From Polaromonas sp. YR568 (GTDB lineage: Bacteria > Pseudomonadota > Gammaproteobacteria > Burkholderiales > Burkholderiaceae_C), in assembly GCF_900116715.1 (NCBI RefSeq), contig NZ_FPBM01000001.1, forward strand, positions 808,784 to 872,783: a DNA stretch of 64,000 nucleotides, written 5' to 3'. Below the pieces are notes generated by a model. The model saw only the letters and a program-made list of their open reading frames with translations. It had not been told where the DNA came from and searched no databases. Position 1 is the first letter of the stretch; each line of letters opens with the position of its first letter. The position numbers were made by a program, and so were the translations under genes. This document shows, piece by piece, positions 58,792 through 64,000 of the stretch.

Positions 58792-59889
58792 ATGAACACA
58801 CACGCGGCTTTTTCGGCCAGCTATGCGGCTGCGCGCGCCAAGTTTCTTGAGGCGGCAACGGCCGCCGGCATGACGCTTCGTTCCTACGAGCACCCACTGA
58901 AGGGCCGCGACGGCGAAACCCTGGCCATGGACGTGGCGCTGGACGGCTCGCCCGACGCCGAAAAGCTCTTTGTGATCAGCAGCGCCTGCCACGGCGTGGA
59001 GGGCTACTGCGGCTCTGGCGTGCAGGTGTATGCCGCCCACGACGCCGAATGGCGTGCCCAAGCCCGCGCGGGCGGGGTCGCGGTGCTCTACATTCACGCA
59101 CTCAATCCCCACGGGTTCTCCCATGCCCGGCGCACCACGCATGAAAACGTGGATCTGAACCGCAACTTCCACGATTTCAGCAAGCCGCTGCCTGTCAACG
59201 AGCCCTACCGCGACGTCCATGCGCTGCTGCTGCCCGCGCAGTGGCCGCCCACAGCCGAGAACCAGGCCGCCATCGCGGCCCATATCGAGACCCAGGGCAT
59301 GGCGCGTTACCAGGCCGCAGTGTCCCAGGGGCAGCATGAATTTGCCGATGGCATGTTCTTCGGCGGCACCGAGCCGAGCTGGAGCAACCGCACCCTGCGC
59401 CAGGTCTTGCAGACCTTCGGGCAAAGTGCGCGCCGCCTTGCCTGGATGGACTTGCACACGGGGCTGGGCCCCAGCGGTGTGGGCGAGCGCATCTTTGCCT
59501 GCAAGGACGACCCGCAAGCACTGGCGCGTACGCGCGCCTGGTGGGACGGCGGCGGCGCCACACCGGTGACGTCGTTTTATGACGGCTCCTCCAGCTCGGC
59601 GCTCCTCACGGGCCTGCTCTGGAGCGCCGTGTATGACGAATGCCCGCAGGCCGAGTACACCGGCATGGCCATGGAATACGGCACACTGCCCATCCTTGAC
59701 ATGATTGCCGCCCTGCGGGCCGACCACTGGCTGTACAAGCACCCTGAGGCGCCGGCCGCCCAGCACGCCGCAATCAAGCGCCAGATGATGAATGCGTTTT
59801 ATGTCGATACGGACGAATGGCGAACACAAATCGTGACCCAGGCGCGGCAAGCCATGTTCCAGGCGGTGGACGGGCTGAACACGCCCTGA
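58792..59889 (+). CDS. DUF2817 (M14-like) metallocarboxypeptidase, 365 aa
   Basis: The zinc site shows as SSACHGVEGYCGSGVQ (His and Glu of HxxE) and AWMDLHTGLGPSG (third His). ALNPHGFSHARRTTHENVDL NRNF and the late Glu in MAMEYGTLPILDM match DUF2817, related to M14 carboxypeptidases. It has no signal peptide and is probably cytoplasmic. It follows the M20 gene by 25 bp in the peptide-transport operon and should cut imported peptides or amides. A different M14-type gene is at 1676. Confidence 0.86.
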   Translation: MNTHAAFSASYAAARAKFLEAATAAGMTLRSYEHPLKGRDGETLAMDVALDGSPDAEKLFVISSACHGVEGYCGSGVQVYAAHDAEWRAQARAGGVAVLYIHALNPHGFSHARRTTHENVDLNRNFHDFSKPLPVNEPYRDVHALLLPAQWPPTAENQAAIAAHIETQGMARYQAAVSQGQHEFADGMFFGGTEPSWSNRTLRQVLQTFGQSARRLAWMDLHTGLGPSGVGERIFACKDDPQALARTRAWWDGGGATPVTSFYDGSSSSALLTGLLWSAVYDECPQAEYTGMAMEYGTLPILDMIAALRADHWLYKHPEAPAAQHAAIKRQMMNAFYVDTDEWRTQIVTQARQAMFQAVDGLNTP

Positions 59890-59966
59890 GCACCCAAAGG
59901 GCGGGCGACGCACCAAGGGAAAACCGCCACGATCAAGGCGCCGGACGGTCTTCTCAAGGCCGCATA

Positions 59967-61790
59967 ATGAACTCGGGGGCTGCCACTGCGGCGGCCACTC
60001 TCCAACCCGAGGACGAAAGCCGCGCCATGCCTTCTGACGCCGACCTGCATGACCAGCTCAAGCAGCTGCAACAACAGCACCAGGCGTTGCAGGCCGACTA
60101 CCGGGACCTGCAGCTTGAAAAGCAAAAGCAGGAGACGTCCGCCAACCTGTGGCTGGAGCAACGCACACGCGAACTCCAGGCCGAAGCGCGTGAGCAGAAA
60201 AAAGCCGAAACACTGCAAAGGGTTTTCTACCGCATCGCCGAACGGGCGGCGGCGGACCTCTCTTTCTACGACTTCCTGCAATCGGTGCATGGCTTGCTGG
60301 GCGAGTTGCTCTATGCGAAGAACTGCTATGTGTGCCTTTACGACGCGCAAAAACAGCTCAAGCATTTCCCGTACTACGTCGACGAACGCGACGGCGACAC
60401 GCTGCAGCGCAACGACGTGCCGCGCAGCAAGGGCCTGACCGAATTTGTGCTCGACACCGCGCGTCCGCAGATCATCGACGCTGAGCGCCTGAGCGACCTC
60501 GCTGTCTCTGGCGACGTCACCCAGGGCCGCGGTGACATGACCTTCTCTTCATGGCTCGGCGTGCCCATGCATATCCGGGGCGCCGTGGGCGGCGTGCTGG
60601 CGGTGCAGGGCTATGAGCCGGGGGTGGCCTACGACGCCTCGGACGCGGACATCCTCTCCTTTGTCGCCAACCATGTCAGCAGCGCCATCGAACGCTATCA
60701 GGCGCTTGATGAGCTGCGCAAGTCAGAAGAGCGTTACCGCACGGTGATTGAAAACGTCGGCGTCGGCGTGGTGGTGGTGCAGGACGAACGCATGGTGTTC
60801 GTCAATCCCAGCCTGGAGCGCATCGTGGGCCACCCGCGGGAACACCTGCTGTCGCAGCCCTACACGGCAACGGTCCACCCCGACGACCTGCCGGTCATGC
60901 GCGAGCGACATGAACGCCGGCTGCGCGGTGACGATGTGGAATCGATGTACGGCTTTCGTGTGATCACGCAGGCCGGAGAGGTGCGCTCGCTGGAGCTTTC
61001 TGCTGTCCAGATCGAATGGGGCAAGCGCGAGGCCACGCTGATCTTCGTCGTTGACGCCACGGCACGGCTGCAGGCCGAGCTGACACAGCGCCAGACGCTG
61101 CAGCGGCAAACCGAGCTCAATGACATGAAATCGCGCTTCATCTCGGTGGCTTCACACGAATTCCGCACGCCGCTGGCTTTTATCCTGTCCTCGGCCGAGT
61201 TGCTCAAGCACTATGGCGATCGCCTGCCGGGGCCCGAAAAAGCCGAGGTGATAGACACCATAGAAACCGGCGTGCAGCGCATGACCCATATGCTGGACCG
61301 CGTCCTGCTGCTGGGCAAGGTGGAGGCGCAGATGCTGGAATTCCGGCCGGCGGAGATCAACCTGCAAGTGCTTTGCCAGAACCTGGTGGAAGACGCGCGC
61401 ATCCAGCACTCCCAGGCAGGGTGCGAGCTGGCGCTGGAATTCGAGCTTCAGCCGGCGGTGGGGCTCTTCGATGAAAAGCTGCTGCGCCACATTTTCGGCA
61501 ACCTGCTGTCCAACGCCATCAAGTATTCGCCGCAGGGCGGGAAAGTCCTGTTTCGCGTCTCTTCGCTGGACGAGCGGGTGGCCTTTGAAGTGGCCGACCA
61601 GGGCATAGGAATTCCGGCCGAAGAGCTTCCCCACCTGTTTGAATGGTTCCACCGGGCCAGCAATGTGGGCGAGATCCAGGGAACAGGCCTCGGTCTGGCC
61701 ATCGTCAAAAACTCGGTCGACCTGCATGGCGGCAGCATTGAGGTGCGCAGCCAGGTGGGACAGGGAACCCGCTTCATGGTGAAGATTTAA
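59967..61790 (+). CDS. Cytoplasmic sensor histidine kinase with coiled coil, GAF and PAS domains, 607 aa
   Basis: No membrane helix is seen. Residues about 30-90 form a Gln/Glu-rich coiled coil (LKQLQQQHQALQADYRDLQL). A GAF domain follows (about 100-250; NCYVCLYDAQKQLKHFPYYV), then a PAS domain (about 255-370; ERYRTVIENVGVGVVVVQDE), HisKA with the phospho-His397 in VASHEFRTPLAF, and HATPase with NLLSNAIKYS, DQGIGIPAEE and GTGLGLAIVK. The signal is unknown; a soluble ligand or redox cue is likely. A single-domain response regulator gene follows, 179 bp downstream. The ATG at 59967 is preferred over 59817, which lies in the previous gene. Confidence 0.91.
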   Translation: MNSGAATAAATLQPEDESRAMPSDADLHDQLKQLQQQHQALQADYRDLQLEKQKQETSANLWLEQRTRELQAEAREQKKAETLQRVFYRIAERAAADLSFYDFLQSVHGLLGELLYAKNCYVCLYDAQKQLKHFPYYVDERDGDTLQRNDVPRSKGLTEFVLDTARPQIIDAERLSDLAVSGDVTQGRGDMTFSSWLGVPMHIRGAVGGVLAVQGYEPGVAYDASDADILSFVANHVSSAIERYQALDELRKSEERYRTVIENVGVGVVVVQDERMVFVNPSLERIVGHPREHLLSQPYTATVHPDDLPVMRERHERRLRGDDVESMYGFRVITQAGEVRSLELSAVQIEWGKREATLIFVVDATARLQAELTQRQTLQRQTELNDMKSRFISVASHEFRTPLAFILSSAELLKHYGDRLPGPEKAEVIDTIETGVQRMTHMLDRVLLLGKVEAQMLEFRPAEINLQVLCQNLVEDARIQHSQAGCELALEFELQPAVGLFDEKLLRHIFGNLLSNAIKYSPQGGKVLFRVSSLDERVAFEVADQGIGIPAEELPHLFEWFHRASNVGEIQGTGLGLAIVKNSVDLHGGSIEVRSQVGQGTRFMVKI

Positions 61791-61928
61791 GCCCGCACAG
61801 AGCAGATGCGCCGGCTGGCGCACCGGGAACGCCTTTGGAAAATCGCGGTAGCGCTATAAGATAAGCCACCAGCGCCGCCGGGATGCACCGGGATGCAAGT
61901 AGCGGCCTGGCGATTCAGGGAATATCGA

Positions 61929-61950
61929 CCCCGCCGAAAAGAACGCGGGG
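61929..61950 (+). other. Hairpin upstream of the response-regulator gene
   Basis: CCCCGC (61929-61934) and GCGGGG (61945-61950) form a 6-bp stem with a 10-nt loop, 20 bases before the response regulator ATG. A duplicated CCGGGATGCA block lies just upstream, at about 61878-61896. It could influence translation. This is a small signal. Confidence 0.3.
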
Positions 61951-61969
61951 CCTCCAATGCGAAAGAAAA

Positions 61970-62335
61970 ATGGCGCGCATTCTGGTGATTGAAGACGAAG
62001 CCAACATACGAAGCAACTTGCTGCGCTTCGTCCGGCTCGAAGGCCACGAGGCGCTGGAAGCCTCGGATGGCGATACCGGCCTGCAGGTTGCCAAAGAACA
62101 CCTGCCCGACCTGATTTTTTGCGACGTGATGATGCCGCGGATGAACGGCATGGAAGTCCTGGCGGCATTGCAGGCCGAACCATCCCTCAAGCAGGTTCCA
62201 CTGATCTTCCTGTCGGCAAGCGCCGAGTCGGAACGGCTGGAAGAAGCATTGCGCCTGGGCGCCAGCGGCTATGTGACCAAGCCTTTTAACTTCGCGCAAT
62301 TGCAGGCAGTGCTCAAGCAGTATTTGCCCAAATAG
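61970..62335 (+). CDS. Single-domain (CheY-like) response regulator, 121 aa
   Basis: A receiver domain alone: acidic pair at IEDE (8-10), phospho-acceptor Asp52 in IFCDVMMPRMNG, Ser/Thr at IFLSAS and Lys104 in GYVTKPF. There is no output domain, so it passes phosphate or binds a partner. It follows the histidine kinase and is most likely its cognate receiver. The ATG at 61970 is chosen; upstream in-frame sequence has no domain. The ribosome site is GAAAGA. Confidence 0.9.
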   Translation: MARILVIEDEANIRSNLLRFVRLEGHEALEASDGDTGLQVAKEHLPDLIFCDVMMPRMNGMEVLAALQAEPSLKQVPLIFLSASAESERLEEALRLGASGYVTKPFNFAQLQAVLKQYLPK

Positions 62336-62353
62336 CACCGCCTCCTCGCAGTG

Positions 62354-62890
62354 CTACAGGTCCAGCGCCTTCCAGCCTTTGTGGCCGAGTTTTTCCAGCG
62401 TTGCGATGTTCTGCTCGAAGATGGCCTCGGCATCGGGAAAAGCCTCAACGGCCCGCTCCACACTTTCCTCCCGCAACAGGTGCAGGATGGCAAACGGCGC
62501 GCGGTTGGTGTAGTTGCTGATGTCGTCCGCCTCGGTGCCGTCAAACTGGAATTGCGGGTGAAAGCTGGCCAGCTGGATCACGCCCTCAAGCTCATGCTCG
62601 TCCACCACACCCTCAGCCACTTCAAGGAAGTCGTTGAAGTCCAGGAAGTCGTCGAACAGCGTGGGGTGGATCAGCAGCGTGGTGTCGACCTCATCGGCCG
62701 GCGTAGCGACCAGAAGATCCAGCTCTCGGTCAAGTTCCTCGAGCAGGTCGTCCGCGTGCCGAGCTTGGCTCACCACCAGGCGCACCTGGTTCTTGACGTA
62801 CACCGCCTTGGCGAAGGGGCACAGGTTGAGCCCGATCACGGCTTTTTCGAGCCACAAGCGGGTTTTGTCCAGGACCTCCTGGTCTGTCAT
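62354..62890 (-). CDS. DUF1415 protein, 178 aa
   Basis: KAVIGLNLCPFAKAVYVKNQ is the conserved N-terminal block of DUF1415, with Cys and Pro in the NLCPFAK motif, followed by DEVDTTLLIHPTLFDDFLDF and GVIQLASFHPQFQF. The family is cytoplasmic, of unknown function. The ATG at 62890 is preferred over a TTG at 62902. It converges on the response regulator and is separated from ettA by 14 bp on the same strand, so it is probably co-transcribed downstream of ettA. Confidence 0.88.
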   Translation of the reverse strand: MTDQEVLDKTRLWLEKAVIGLNLCPFAKAVYVKNQVRLVVSQARHADDLLEELDRELDLLVATPADEVDTTLLIHPTLFDDFLDFNDFLEVAEGVVDEHELEGVIQLASFHPQFQFDGTEADDISNYTNRAPFAILHLLREESVERAVEAFPDAEAIFEQNIATLEKLGHKGWKALDL

Positions 62891-62904
62891 GACAGCGCCC
62901 AAGC

Positions 62905-64000
<1,096 letters not shown>

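Overview
The window looks like chromosome of a betaproteobacterium of the Burkholderiales, most likely the Comamonadaceae (Polaromonas, Rhodoferax or Variovorax type). The signs are high GC (by eye roughly 60-65 %), two Bug/TctC-type periplasmic binding proteins, a solo TAXI protein, a YaeQ homologue, many short operons with ATGA start/stop overlaps, and two families of dispersed intergenic repeats of a kind I recall from that family. I saw no rRNA, tRNA, insertion sequence, prophage or CRISPR array. The left edge cuts a TetR gene and the right edge cuts ettA. Layout, 0-12.6 kb: a TetR repressor divergent from an SDR oxidoreductase and a Gdx/SugE guanidinium exporter; an M14 carboxypeptidase with an alpha/beta hydrolase; a MocR regulator divergent from two exported c-type cytochromes (two and three haems); a 1203-residue autotransporter whose passenger starts with an intact M23 metallopeptidase motif set; and a lone SMC-like ATPase. 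12.6-24 kb: a run of five small genes, an MFS exporter, an HxlR-thioesterase-DUF3995 operon, type II NADH dehydrogenase, a 47-residue basic protein with VF530, an ATP synthase c-subunit gene with no other atp genes in view, a pseudouridine synthase, and then a visibly AT-richer minus-strand block (21.1-23.9 kb) of small unknown and membrane proteins. 24-45 kb: housekeeping and catabolic genes, namely PPK2, a universal stress protein, a class II aldolase with a Bug protein, glycine-zipper and histidine-rich envelope proteins, DUF2855 divergent from TetR, a short MetE-like methyltransferase with a luciferase-like oxidoreductase, a potassium channel with a zinc-ribbon tail, an acyl-CoA synthetase, and a GntR-controlled amino-acid-type ABC operon ending in a DUF1989 enzyme. 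45-50 kb: a periplasmic copper-handling cluster of a Cys/His-rich exported protein, a small exported protein, a TolC relative that seems to lack its barrel strands, a two-domain multicopper oxidase, a cupredoxin, DUF411 and a CusF relative with Met in place of Trp. No copper P-type ATPase or RND pump lies with it. 50-64 kb: a membrane-anchored TAXI protein, a complete Dpp/Opp-type peptide ABC transporter followed by two metallohydrolases (a peptide or acyl-amino-acid scavenging operon), a GAF-PAS histidine kinase with a single-domain response regulator, DUF1415 and ettA. The observations I rate highest are the barrel-less TolC relative beside a two-domain multicopper oxidase, the M23-autotransporter fusion, the isolated atpE-like gene, and a repeat family that in all four copies follows a stop codon in the same polarity.
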